Source: Chryseobacterium sp. 39-10
Lineage (GTDB): Bacteria > Bacteroidota > Bacteroidia > Flavobacteriales > Weeksellaceae
Assembly: GCA_001898255.1 (NCBI GenBank)
Contig: MKTK01000008.1
Coordinates: 1-59,800 of the forward strand
Length of the DNA stretch: 59,800 nucleotides
Direction: 5' to 3'
Shown here piece by piece: positions 7,170-16,214 of this stretch (the stretch's first letter is position 1; each line of letters opens with the position of its first letter). The position numbers and the translations under genes are program-made. The notes below the pieces were generated by a model, which did not search any database, was not told the origin of the DNA, and worked only from the letters and a program-made list of their open reading frames with translations.

Positions 7170-8645
7170 ATGAACAACACCTTGATTCAATATTTCCACT
7201 GGTACAGCGAAGGCAACGGGCAACTGTATTCGGAATTGGCATCCAATGCAGCCCATCTTGAAGAGTTAGGCATCACTGCCGTTTGGCTTCCGCCAGCTTA
7301 CAAAAGTGCAGGTGGAGGATATTCTGTGGGCTACGATCCTTATGATTTGTATGATTTGGGTGAGTTTGATCAAAAGGGCGGCATCCCGACAAAATATGGC
7401 ACAAAAGAGTCTTATCTTGAGGCCATCAAAACCATTAAAGAACATCATATTCAATTGATTGTTGATGTGGTACTCAATCATAAAGCAGGTGGCGATGAGC
7501 TGGAAAAATTCAACGCGATTATGGTGAATGAAGACAATAGGGATGAAACGGTTTCGGAGCCCTTCGAAATTGAAAGTTATACCAAGTTTACTTTTGCTGG
7601 CAGAGGAACTCAGTACTCCGATTTCGTTTGGGATTTCAATTGTTTTTCAGGCGTGGATTATGCCGAAGGGCAACCCAAAGCTATTTACCGCGTGCTGAAC
7701 GAATATACGGAAAAAGGTTGGGATCAGATGATCAGCAATGAAAAAGGAAACTATGATTACCTCATGTACAACGATATTGAACATCGAAATCCATTTGTAA
7801 GAGAAGAACTGAACCACTGGGGAAAATGGTATTTCGATACCACTGATTTCGATGGCGTACGGTTGGATGCGGTGAAACATGTTGGTTTCGACTTTTTCAA
7901 AGAGTGGCTAACCCTGTTAAGATCAAACACAGGCAAGAACATTTTTGCCGTCGGTGAATATTGGGCTCCGGGACAGCTCGATCTTTTACAAAACTACATC
8001 GCCTCCACTGAAGGCAGTATGAGTCTTTTCGATAGCTGTTTACAGCATAACTTTTATGAAGCGTCTCACCAAGGGGGAAACTATGATTTGCGCACCATTT
8101 TCGATAATACGTTAACCCAGCACGATCCTTTGCATGCTGTAACCGTCGTTGGTAATCACGATACCCAGCCGCTTCAGGCCTTGGAAGCAGAAGTGCAGGC
8201 TTGGTTCAAACCGATTGCCTACGCTTTAATACTCCTTCGTAAAGATGGCTATCCATGCATATTCTATCCTGATTTATTTGGAGCGCATTACCAAGAAGGT
8301 GATCACGAAATTTTTCTTGAAAAAGCTTATGGCATAGAAACTTTGATTAAAGCCAGAAAAGACCATGCTTACGGAGATCAGAAAGACTATTTCGAAGATG
8401 CAAATTGCTTAGGTTGGATAAGATTTGGAGATAACGATCACAAAGCTTGCGCCGTTACGTTAAGCAACAAAGACGCGTACGAAAAACCAATGGAAATTGG
8501 TGAGTTATACCAGGGGCAATCATTCTGTGATGTTATGGGACATTTTCCGGATCACGAAGTGATCATTGACGACCAAGGTTGGGGCCAATTTCCTGTTCCT
8601 GCAGGCAATGTAAGTGTATGGATTCCCAAAAATGCACAATCGTAA
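7170..8645 (+). CDS. Cytoplasmic alpha-amylase (GH13_5 type)
   Basis: The 491-aa protein hydrolyses internal alpha-1,4-glucosidic bonds of starch, glycogen or maltodextrins. The four GH13 regions are present: DVVLNH (99-104), RLDAVKH (231-237, nucleophile Asp233), GEYW (acid/base Glu263) and NHD (329-331, transition-state Asp331). The length and the opening MNNTLIQYFHWY without a signal peptide match the cytoplasmic AmyS-type enzymes, so it probably acts on stored glycogen or imported maltodextrin. It is a single transcription unit, closed by a terminator at 8670, and is not part of the neighbouring polysaccharide locus on the other strand. Confidence 0.9.
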   Translation: MNNTLIQYFHWYSEGNGQLYSELASNAAHLEELGITAVWLPPAYKSAGGGYSVGYDPYDLYDLGEFDQKGGIPTKYGTKESYLEAIKTIKEHHIQLIVDVVLNHKAGGDELEKFNAIMVNEDNRDETVSEPFEIESYTKFTFAGRGTQYSDFVWDFNCFSGVDYAEGQPKAIYRVLNEYTEKGWDQMISNEKGNYDYLMYNDIEHRNPFVREELNHWGKWYFDTTDFDGVRLDAVKHVGFDFFKEWLTLLRSNTGKNIFAVGEYWAPGQLDLLQNYIASTEGSMSLFDSCLQHNFYEASHQGGNYDLRTIFDNTLTQHDPLHAVTVVGNHDTQPLQALEAEVQAWFKPIAYALILLRKDGYPCIFYPDLFGAHYQEGDHEIFLEKAYGIETLIKARKDHAYGDQKDYFEDANCLGWIRFGDNDHKACAVTLSNKDAYEKPMEIGELYQGQSFCDVMGHFPDHEVIIDDQGWGQFPVPAGNVSVWIPKNAQS

Positions 8646-8669
8646 CTTAATAATACTACATAAAAGAAG

Positions 8670-8703
8670 AGGCGACATTGAATATTCAGCGTCGCCTGTT
8701 TTA
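8670..8703 (+). terminator. Rho-independent terminator after the amylase gene
   Basis: AGGCGAC at 8670-8676 pairs with GTCGCCT at 8691-8697 and is followed by GTTTTA. It lies 25 bases after the amylase stop codon. Confidence 0.7.
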
Positions 8704-8736
8704 TATGATTAATAGGAATAAAGGATTAAATCTCCC

Positions 8737-8844
8737 TCTTTCTTCTTTCTTCTTTCTTCTTTCTTCTTTCTTCTTTCTTCTTTCTTCTTTCCTCTTTCTT
8801 CTTTCCTCTTTCCTCTTTCCTCTTTCCTCTTTCCTCTTTCTTCT
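8737..8844. repeat. Heptanucleotide microsatellite (TTTCTTC/TTTCCTC)n
   Basis: About 15 tandem copies of a 7-bp unit, first mainly TCTTCTT-type and then mainly TCCTCTT-type, fill the gap between two convergent genes and end at the stop codon of the minus-strand gene. It is one long pyrimidine tract. Seven is not a multiple of three, but the repeat is intergenic, so slippage would not change a reading frame except possibly at the very 3' end of the neighbouring gene. Confidence 0.95.
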
Positions 8845-9669
8845 CTAAAACCTCAACTCCGTGAAAACGGGAAAATGATCTGAAGGATACAGTAGATTCT
8901 CTCTCCTATCGTTAATGTGGCGGTGAGATTTTACCTTAAAACCCTTCACGAAAATATAATCAATTCTTTCTTTAGGCACTACGTTCACGTTGAAATCGGT
9001 GAAAGTTCCTGCAGGACCATAATGTTGCTTTTCGGAATGGTAGAAGGTATCAGAAAGACTGTTGGATAAAATTTTTATGGGCTCCGTTTCTTCAGTTAAA
9101 TTGAAATCACCACTTAAAACCACGGGTAAATTCTGGGGATTCAGCTCCTTCATTTTTTTAAGAATCAGGTCTGCTGATTTTACCCTGGCAACATTACCGA
9201 TATGATCAAAATGAACATTCATGGCCAAAAACTTTTTTGAAGATTTCTTATCTTTGAATAAAGCATAGGTACAAACCCTGTTGTAAGCAGCATCCCACCC
9301 TTTTGAAGGTTTTTCTGGCGTCTCAGACAGCCAAAAGGTTCCGGAGCGTAACACTTCAAGTTGACGTGTGTCATAAAACAACGCAGAAAACTCTCCTTTT
9401 TCTTTCCCATCGTCTCTGCCTACTCCAACATAATTGTAGTTTTTTAAGCCATTTTTAATATCTCTCATTTGTTCAGGAACTGCCTCCTGTACACCAAAGT
9501 AATCCGGCTGATAATAGCTAAGCAGATCAATAGCTTCCTTTTTACGGTGGGTCCAAGAATTTTCTTTATCAGAATCCAAACTCAGTCTGATGTTGAACGA
9601 CATCACTTTTAAACTTTGAGAAAAACTCAAGGTAAAAATAAATAAGAGCAGTGTCGAAAATTTTAAATT
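8845..9669 (-). CDS. Secreted endonuclease/exonuclease/phosphatase family protein
   Basis: The ~274-aa protein has a Sec signal (MNLKFSTLLLFIFTLSFSQ) and an EEP (DNase I-like/inositol phosphatase) fold. MSFNIR carries the metal-site Asn, FGVQEA the catalytic Glu, SGDFN the Asp/Asn pair, and SDHFPVF the terminal Asp-His. Members cleave phosphodiesters or phosphomonoesters (DNA, sphingomyelin, phosphoinositides); secreted Bacteroidota forms often lie near sugar loci. ATG 9669 is preferred because it starts a clean signal peptide; an ATG at 9705 would add a short charged tail. It is separated from the beta-glucosidase gene by a terminator, so it is not in that operon. Confidence 0.8.
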   Translation of the reverse strand, partial: NLKFSTLLLFIFTLSFSQSLKVMSFNIRLSLDSDKENSWTHRKKEAIDLLSYYQPDYFGVQEAVPEQMRDIKNGLKNYNYVGVGRDDGKEKGEFSALFYDTRQLEVLRSGTFWLSETPEKPSKGWDAAYNRVCTYALFKDKKSSKKFLAMNVHFDHIGNVARVKSADLILKKMKELNPQNLPVVLSGDFNLTEETEPIKILSNSLSDTFYHSEKQHYGPAGTFTDFNVNVVPKERIDYIFVKGFKVKSHRHINDRRENLLYPSDHFPVFTELRF

Positions 9670-9705
9670 CATTATCATCTTAATTTTAAATTTAATAGGT
9701 ATCAC

Positions 9706-10100
9706 AAAAAAATTCTTCTTCCGAAAATTCTTATGATGGTTTCTTTAAATGGCAGCATTTCTATGGCCATTTGGATGGAAAAATTGTGAAAAAAAATCAT
9801 TGTTTACAGCTCTTTCAGAAAAACTTGGTGCCGGAGAATCATTTTGAACCATCACGCTTACACTTTTCCCACAAAAATCTGCTTTTTTAAACACAATCAT
9901 TTTTAGAAACTGTTTAGATTTTATTTCTTTTGATTTCGGAGAAATTTTGAGATGGATTTTTTGCTTTTTATTTGAAGATTTAGCGGGCTCAATCGAAAAT
10001 GAAAAGTGAAAAATACGCTCAAAAGAATCCGAAAGCATAGAAAAAACGATTAATTTACATTCTAAGAAATCGTAGTTGGTAAAAACTAAACAGTTTCTTC
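9706..10100. other. Intergenic region with one weak 97-codon frame
   Basis: A minus-strand open frame at 9745-10038 (MLSDSFERIF...) has a lysine- and serine-rich composition, no domain and no recognisable relatives. It could be a small orphan protein or chance. Nothing else was found here. Confidence 0.25.
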
Positions 10101-10133
10101 ATATTAAAAAGCCGCCCCCGGTTGAAGGCGGCT
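10101..10133 (-). terminator. Terminator of the glucan locus operon
   Basis: AGCCGCC (10110-10116) and GGCGGCT (10127-10133) form a GC-rich stem. On the minus strand it is followed by TTTTTAATAT. It lies 18 bases after the stop of the GH3 gene and closes the minus-strand operon. Confidence 0.8.
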
Positions 10134-10150
10134 GTAGCAGAAGCACTGTT

Positions 10151-12478
10151 TTATTTACTCCAGTTTATTTTTTCAGTTTTTACGTCTTGCGAGTTGGTTC
10201 CAATCATAATATTAAAATCACCTGGCTCCCAATCGTATTTTAAATGATTATCGTAAAATTTCAAATCATCAGGTGAAATAGTAAACGTTACCTTTTTACT
10301 TTCTCCTTTTTTCAAGAATATTTTTTGGAACCCTTTCAGTTCTTTTACAGGTCTTGTGTTGCTTCCCACAAGATCTCTGATGTACAGCTGCACAACCTCT
10401 GCTCCATCAAAATTCCCTGTATTGGAAACGGTTACCGATGCTTGGATGGTTTGATTTCCTTTCGGATTAACATTGGAAATTGAAAGTGGTGAATAACCGA
10501 ATGTAGTATAGCTCAATCCGTAACCGAACGGAAACAAAGGCGTATTGCACTCGTCCATATAATTAGAGCGAAATCTTTCGTACTCGCACTTATCTGTTTT
10601 TTCCGCACTTAGAGGTCTTCCTGTATTCTTATGGTTGTAAAAGATGGGAACCTGACCTAAACTTCTTGGGAAAGTCATCGGCAGTTTTCCTGATGGATTT
10701 ACCGCTCCAAACAAAACATCAGCAATTGCATTCCCTGCTTCTGAACCTGCAAACCATGTATTCAAAATAGCATCTGGCGCATCTTTCATGTTGGTAAGCG
10801 CCAAAGGTCTTCCTGTGAAAAGTACCACAGCTATTGGTTTTCCTGTTTTTTTGAGCTCGTTCAACAGATCAATTTGGGACTGCGGAATTTCAATATTGGC
10901 TCTGGAAGAGGACTCTCCACTCATTTCTGCGGCTTCACCGATGGCAAGAACAATCACATCCGATTGGTTGGCGACGTTCACAGCTTCTTTTAATAATACT
11001 TCTTTAGGTCGGTTATCTCGGTCGGTTAACTTACCGTGAGCAGCGTAAATGGTCTCCAACTTTTCGCTATAATCGATGTTGGCACCTTTTGCTGATAGAA
11101 ACTTCACTTCTTTGCCGTAGGTGTCTTGAAGTCCTTTTACCAGAGAGATGGCTTCTTTACCCTTGCTGGCAACACTCCAGGTTCCTGGCATGTTGAGTGA
11201 ATTGTTGACTAGTGGTCCGATTACCGCCACTGTACCCGATTTCTTTAAAGGGAGTACATTTTTATCGTTTTTCAAGAGAACCATCGAGTGGGCAGCAATT
11301 GTCCTTGCCACTGCTCTATTCTCTTTACTGAATACTTCTTTTGCTTCCCATTTCGGATCACCATACTTATAAGGATCGTCAAACAATCCTAAATCGTATT
11401 TGGCTTCTAAAATTCTTTTTGCGGCTAAAGTAATTTCTGCTTCGGTCACCTTACCTTCAGCCAAAGATTTTTTTAAAGTGGTTAAAAATCCTTCACCCAC
11501 CATATCCATATCAATGCCTGCCTTTAAGGCCAAAGTAGAAACCTCCTGTAAATCGCCCATACCGTGATCAATCATTTCATTGATTCCCGTATAATCCGTT
11601 ACAATAAATCCACCGAATTTCCACTGATCTCTTAAAACATCGGTCATAAGCCATTTGTTTCCCGTGGCAGGTATTCCGTCCACTTCATTAAATGAAGCCA
11701 TTACCGAAGCCACGCCGGCATCTACCGCAGCTTTATATGGAGGGAAATATTCGTTGAACATTCGGGTATGGCTCATGTCCACTGTGTTGTAATCTTTACC
11801 GCTTTCCGACGCACCGTACAAAGCAAAGTGTTTTACACAGGCGAGAATGGTATTTTTATCTGCCAGATTTTTACCCTGATAACCGTACACCATCGCTTTT
11901 GCAACTTCACTTCCTAAATAAGGATCTTCTCCTGATCCTTCAGAAACCCTTCCCCATCGCGGTTCGCGCGAAATATCAACCATCGGCGAAAACGTCCAGT
12001 TGATTCCTGCAGATGCAGCTTCTCTCGCCGCAATCTGTGCCGATTTTTGTACCATGTCCATATCCCATGTGGCCGCCAAACCTAATGGAATGGGAAAAGT
12101 GGTTTCGTAACCATGAATCACATCCATCCCGAAAAGCATAGGAATTTTTAACCTTGATTTTTCAACGGCCACCTTTTGTACTGCACGGATTTTTTCAGCG
12201 CCTTTAATGTTGAACAATCCACCGACAAGACCTTGCTCCACTTTCTTGCCGATACCGGAGCTCTGTGCTTGGCCTGTTGTGAAATCGCCTGCAGTAGGAA
12301 GATTCATTTGACCAATTTTTTCATCGAGGGTCATCTTCGACAAAAGATTTTCCACAAAAGCCTTCTTCTGGGTTTGGTATTGTGCAGTTTGAAAGTGCTG
12401 AACCGGCTGATGAACCAATTCCTGCGCGGAGAATGCATTGGATAAAAGCAGTGATGCTATTAAAACGACTCGTTTCAT
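10151..12478 (-). CDS. bglX: GH3 beta-glucosidase (BglX type)
   Basis: The 775-aa protein is full length for periplasmic BglX and has a signal peptide (MKRVVLIASLLLSNAFSAQ). The order is GH3 N-terminal TIM barrel (about 35-390), GH3 C-terminal sandwich (about 420-650) and a fibronectin-like C-terminal domain. The nucleophile is Asp295 in FIVTDYTG; KHFALYGASESGKDYN and SFNEVDGIPATGN line the active site. It releases glucose from the non-reducing end of beta-gluco-oligosaccharides. As the last gene of a SusC/SusD/GH144 operon it would finish the degradation; GH3 enzymes in beta-1,2-glucan loci act on sophorose and longer 1,2-linked oligomers. The linkage is inferred from context. Confidence 0.9.
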   Translation of the reverse strand: MKRVVLIASLLLSNAFSAQELVHQPVQHFQTAQYQTQKKAFVENLLSKMTLDEKIGQMNLPTAGDFTTGQAQSSGIGKKVEQGLVGGLFNIKGAEKIRAVQKVAVEKSRLKIPMLFGMDVIHGYETTFPIPLGLAATWDMDMVQKSAQIAAREAASAGINWTFSPMVDISREPRWGRVSEGSGEDPYLGSEVAKAMVYGYQGKNLADKNTILACVKHFALYGASESGKDYNTVDMSHTRMFNEYFPPYKAAVDAGVASVMASFNEVDGIPATGNKWLMTDVLRDQWKFGGFIVTDYTGINEMIDHGMGDLQEVSTLALKAGIDMDMVGEGFLTTLKKSLAEGKVTEAEITLAAKRILEAKYDLGLFDDPYKYGDPKWEAKEVFSKENRAVARTIAAHSMVLLKNDKNVLPLKKSGTVAVIGPLVNNSLNMPGTWSVASKGKEAISLVKGLQDTYGKEVKFLSAKGANIDYSEKLETIYAAHGKLTDRDNRPKEVLLKEAVNVANQSDVIVLAIGEAAEMSGESSSRANIEIPQSQIDLLNELKKTGKPIAVVLFTGRPLALTNMKDAPDAILNTWFAGSEAGNAIADVLFGAVNPSGKLPMTFPRSLGQVPIFYNHKNTGRPLSAEKTDKCEYERFRSNYMDECNTPLFPFGYGLSYTTFGYSPLSISNVNPKGNQTIQASVTVSNTGNFDGAEVVQLYIRDLVGSNTRPVKELKGFQKIFLKKGESKKVTFTISPDDLKFYDNHLKYDWEPGDFNIMIGTNSQDVKTEKINWSK

Positions 12479-12540
12479 ATAGTGTATATTTTAATTTTTA
12501 TTTAATTGTGCTGCAATATAATCTTGCAAATGATCTATTT

Positions 12541-13242
12541 TTAATTTAACTTTTGAGAAAACATCCATTCGTACAATTTCGGATCAGAATAGGTGGAGTC
12601 CCATGAATTATGATTATCATTAGGAAAAATAATAAGTTCCGCCTTTGGGTTGACTGGATGAAGTTTCTGATAAAAATTAAATGCATTTTCCGGTAAAACA
12701 ACATCGTCCATACCTCCATGAAACACCTTGATGTTTAAATTTTTATAGTTCTGAATATTGGCTACCATCACCCGATCTGTCGGTGCGCATACCGAAGCTA
12801 CTGCTGCAAACATCTCAGGATGTTCCCCGGCAAGCTTCAAAGTGCCCCAACCACCCATCGATAGACCCGTAAGGTAGATTCTGGATTCATCAATATTATA
12901 CTTCTTCTGAATATCTTGGATTAAATGATAGATGGCATCGGTGTCCCACCATGTGTTGGCAGGACATTGAGGGGCTAAAATTGCCACCGGCTCTTTCATG
13001 GCATCCCTATATTTGAAAGGTCCGTTTGCTTTCACTTTTTCCAGATCGTTTCCCCGTTCTCCGGAACCGTGAAGAAAAACCATTAGTGGCACCTTTCCCT
13101 TCGCCTCTTTAGGATAATCAAGAATATAAGAAATCTTTTTAACTTCTTTTATTTCTTTGCTGAATTCAGCTTTAATTTCTTGGGCAAAAGAAAGAGAAAA
13201 CCCAAAGAAAACAAGAGGAAGATATTTTAATCTAAAGTTCAT
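12541..13242 (-). CDS. Secreted alpha/beta-hydrolase (esterase-like)
   Basis: The 233-aa protein has a Sec signal (MNFRLKYLPLVFFGFSLSFAQ) and a compact alpha/beta-hydrolase core. FLHGSGERGNDLEK is the oxyanion region, YLTGLSMGGWGT holds the nucleophile Ser in G-x-S-x-G, GGMDDVV holds the Asp, and NDNHNSW the His. It belongs to the prolyl-oligopeptidase/dienelactone hydrolase-like group often found in polysaccharide loci, where members remove acyl groups from sugars. It lies between a GH144-like gene and bglX, on the same strand with short gaps. A role in removing succinyl or acyl groups from natural glucans is possible but only inferred. Confidence 0.75.
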   Translation of the reverse strand: MNFRLKYLPLVFFGFSLSFAQEIKAEFSKEIKEVKKISYILDYPKEAKGKVPLMVFLHGSGERGNDLEKVKANGPFKYRDAMKEPVAILAPQCPANTWWDTDAIYHLIQDIQKKYNIDESRIYLTGLSMGGWGTLKLAGEHPEMFAAVASVCAPTDRVMVANIQNYKNLNIKVFHGGMDDVVLPENAFNFYQKLHPVNPKAELIIFPNDNHNSWDSTYSDPKLYEWMFSQKLN

Positions 13243-13292
13243 TGTTTGTATTTATAAATTGTTTAACGTTGGAAAACTCAATATGTTCAGAC

Positions 13293-14675
13293 TTATTTTA
13301 TTCCGTAAGTTGTTGATTTGAAATCTAATTTTTTTAATCCTTGTTGAATTTCAGGCGCGTTCATGAAAAGTTTCCACAGAAATCCTGTTCGGTAATTCTC
13401 GATCATGGGAGCAATAGTTCCCTGATCAATGGCCAAATACCGATTGGTGAACCAATTATCGTAATGGATAGAAGTTGCATCATAGGGACCGGCAGATCCA
13501 ACAAATTCAGGTTTTTGAGTGTAGATAAATTTTAGAAAATCCATTGATTCCTTTGGGGTATAAGGAAAACTGCTTAATGCTGCGGTTGGGGTAATCACGC
13601 CGACATCTTCCGTGGGTTGATGTGCCCTGTAGCCCACGCTTCCGTCTTCATTTCTACTGTAACTTGCGGTAAGTCCCCAGTAATTGGGCCCATAACCTTT
13701 CCAATGTTTTGGGTTTTCCACACAGTAATTGTAATCGATAAGAACATGATTCTTGTTCAAATCGAAATAATTGCTAATCTGCCTATCCGATAAACCTCGG
13801 GGATCTAGTCCGATATAAGAATACTGAGCCCAAAAAAGTGGTCCGCCATATTCTAAAGCATAATTGTGCTTTACGTACAATGGTAAACCATATTTTGTTT
13901 GATCGGTAGTATAGGTTCCGTTCCTCGTCCATCCTTTATAATAGGTTTCTGCATCAATGGAATAGGTGGGCGAAGAGGCGGCCAGAATATAGGTAATTAA
14001 ACATTCGTTGTATCCTTCTAAAGGAAAGTTCATTTCCCATTGATAGTTGGGAGACCAATGCCAATACAATACTTTTTCACCACCTTTTGTGTACCAGTTC
14101 CACTCTATTCCTTTCCAAAGTTCGTCACATTTTTTGGCTAGTGCTTGTTCCTCTGCATTTCCATTTTTAAAATATTCGCGCACCATAAGAATTCCTGAAG
14201 TAAGAAATGCAGTCTCAACAAGATCACCACCATTATCTTTCTTCCCAAAAGGGACTACTCTTCCGTTTTCACCATTGATCCAATGCGGCCATGCACCATG
14301 AAAACGATCGGCTTGTCCTAGAAAATCCATCATGTGAGATAAACGTTTTACGGCTTCCTTTCTTGGAATAAATCCACGTTCTACACCAACCAAAAGGGTA
14401 GCAAGGCCAAATCCTGAACCTCCGGTAGTAACGACATGAGGATCTTTTTCAGGATAAACTCCGTCCTCATGGTACCGCTCTCTTCCTAATAGCGACTGAG
14501 GTTCTGCATATTCCCAGAAATACTTCAGCGCATCTTGCTGCACTTTATCTAAAAGTTGCTGGTCCGTCAGGTTCTGTATAGGGTTCTCTGTTGAATTGGC
14601 TTTTACCGGCTTTGGAGCTGTACAACTTAGCGTAAGCCCCAGTAAAAGGCAAGAATTAAGGAAGGTATTTTTCAT
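13293..14675 (-). CDS. GH144-type glucoamylase-family lipoprotein, copy 2
   Basis: The 460-aa protein is a lipoprotein (lipobox LTLSC). It belongs to the glucoamylase family (COG5368), whose Bacteroidota members founded GH144, the endo-beta-1,2-glucanases with an (alpha/alpha)6 barrel. Family-typical blocks are ALKYFWEYAEPQSLLGRERY, TTGGSGFGLATLLVG, RFHGAWPHWING, KKDNGGDLVETAFL, WHWSPNYQWEMN and YRAHQPTEDVGVITPTAALS. It shares this whole pattern with the gene upstream on the operon, so the two are tandem paralogues. The upstream gap is about 108 bp, the widest within the operon. Starch activity suggested by the family name is unlikely in this context. Confidence 0.8.
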   Translation of the reverse strand: MKNTFLNSCLLLGLTLSCTAPKPVKANSTENPIQNLTDQQLLDKVQQDALKYFWEYAEPQSLLGRERYHEDGVYPEKDPHVVTTGGSGFGLATLLVGVERGFIPRKEAVKRLSHMMDFLGQADRFHGAWPHWINGENGRVVPFGKKDNGGDLVETAFLTSGILMVREYFKNGNAEEQALAKKCDELWKGIEWNWYTKGGEKVLYWHWSPNYQWEMNFPLEGYNECLITYILAASSPTYSIDAETYYKGWTRNGTYTTDQTKYGLPLYVKHNYALEYGGPLFWAQYSYIGLDPRGLSDRQISNYFDLNKNHVLIDYNYCVENPKHWKGYGPNYWGLTASYSRNEDGSVGYRAHQPTEDVGVITPTAALSSFPYTPKESMDFLKFIYTQKPEFVGSAGPYDATSIHYDNWFTNRYLAIDQGTIAPMIENYRTGFLWKLFMNAPEIQQGLKKLDFKSTTYGIK

Positions 14676-14783
14676 GTTTAAATAATTGTTGTGTTGGGGA
14701 TTTTATCTGCTGAGATGATCTTCATCAGAGTTTTTTAGGAAAACTGTAAAAGATTTCTCACTTAATTAAATTTATTCATTACA

Positions 14784-16199
14784 TCAAAAACCGTGTTGCG
14801 TCGAATGAAATCCCAGTTTAAGCAATCCCGACCGAATTTCGGGTGCATTCATAAAAAGGTTCCAGAGGAATTGTGATTTTTGATTCTCGATCATAGGTGA
14901 AATCGTTCCCTGATCAATCGCCAAATATCTTGGAGTAACCCAATTGCGAGCAACAGAATAGGCATCGTAGGGCCCTGCTACTCCAACATAATCATTCTTT
15001 TTTTCATTATAGATAAAACGTAAAACATTCATGCTTTCTGTTGGAGTAAAGGGCATGCTTGATAAAGCTGCCGTAGGCGATATGACTCCTAAATCTTTAT
15101 TTGGCTGATGTGCATAATAACCGGTACTGCCATCCTCATTTCTGGTGTAACTAGCTGTCAAACCCCAGTTTTTAGAACTATATCCTTGCCATCCCATTGG
15201 ATTGGCGACACAATACTTATACATAATCCTCGCATGGTTGGTTGTGGCATCTCCGTAGTTAACAAAACCGTCGGTAAGTCCTCGAGGATCTAAAGCTAGA
15301 AACGAATAATGAGAAAAAAACATGGGACCAACAGTACCCGAAGCGCCATTATGATTCACCACCAGAGGAATTCCGTATTGATCTCCAAATGATTTAATAG
15401 AACCATTTCTGGCCCATCCACTGGTGTACACTTCTTTTTCGATGGAATACGTTGGAGATGCAGCTGCCATGACATAGGCCAATAACGTTTCATCGTATCC
15501 TCTCAACTGATGATTCATCTCAAAATTGTAATTGGGCGACCAATGCCAATATAAAACGTTTTCTCCTTTGGTGTACCAACTCCACTCTACACCTTTCCAT
15601 AGTTCATCTGCTTTAGAAGCCAGCGAAGTTTCCGAAGATAGGGTCGAGTCTTTAAAATATTCACGAATACAAAGTAGCCCTTGGGCTAAGAAAGCTGTTT
15701 CCACAATATCGCCACCATCATCTTTTGTGCTAAACGGGATCACTCTACCACTTGCTCCGTTAATCCAATGAGGCCAGGCACCATGAAATCGTTGTGCATT
15801 TTGTAAAAAATTGAGAGCGGTGGTTAACCTGGATACTGCTTCAGCTCTTGTAATATCACCGTTCTTAATCCCTACTAAAATCGTCATCAACCCAAAACCT
15901 GAACCACCAACAGAAATCGTATTTTGATCATAATACGGATCGTCGGTATGGTAACGTTCTCTCGCTAACTTAGAATTAAATTCCGCATAATCCCAAAAAT
16001 ATTTTAGCACATCGCTCTGTACCATTTTGACAAGTTCCTGATCGGTATAATTATTGGGTGGAGCTGGTGGATTATTTGGATTGGCGGGTGTTGTCGGAAC
16101 TGTATTTGTGTTAACATCAGTACCTGCATTAGAACAACTGCCACACAAAAATAGTGTGACAGTTGCCAAAATGAATCTTGATATTTTTTTGATAGTCAT
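14784..16199 (-). CDS. GH144-type glucoamylase-family lipoprotein, copy 1
   Basis: The 471-aa lipoprotein (MTIKKISRF..., lipobox LCGSC) is followed by a Pro/Asn/Thr linker of about 25 residues, then the same (alpha/alpha)6 domain as its downstream paralogue: VLKYFWDYAEFNSKLARERY, SVGGSGFGLMTILVG, RFHGAWPHWING, KDDGGDIVETAFL, WHWSPNYNFEMN and HQPNKDLGVISPTAALSSMP. The linker may hold it away from the outer membrane surface. It starts 15 bases after the SusD gene, so it is the first enzyme of the operon and a candidate surface endo-beta-1,2-glucanase that cuts long chains before import. Confidence 0.8.
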   Translation of the reverse strand: MTIKKISRFILATVTLFLCGSCSNAGTDVNTNTVPTTPANPNNPPAPPNNYTDQELVKMVQSDVLKYFWDYAEFNSKLARERYHTDDPYYDQNTISVGGSGFGLMTILVGIKNGDITRAEAVSRLTTALNFLQNAQRFHGAWPHWINGASGRVIPFSTKDDGGDIVETAFLAQGLLCIREYFKDSTLSSETSLASKADELWKGVEWSWYTKGENVLYWHWSPNYNFEMNHQLRGYDETLLAYVMAAASPTYSIEKEVYTSGWARNGSIKSFGDQYGIPLVVNHNGASGTVGPMFFSHYSFLALDPRGLTDGFVNYGDATTNHARIMYKYCVANPMGWQGYSSKNWGLTASYTRNEDGSTGYYAHQPNKDLGVISPTAALSSMPFTPTESMNVLRFIYNEKKNDYVGVAGPYDAYSVARNWVTPRYLAIDQGTISPMIENQKSQFLWNLFMNAPEIRSGLLKLGFHSTQHGF

Positions 16200-16214
16200 C
16201 TAAAAAATATAAAA

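Noticed and set aside
9745-10038. 97-codon hypothetical gene
   Set aside because: No domain, biased composition and no supporting signals; kept only as a weak note in the intergenic entry.
13293-16199. Starch-degrading glucoamylases
   Set aside because: The family name suggests starch, but the context and the (alpha/alpha)6 COG5368 type fit GH144 beta-1,2-glucan enzymes better.
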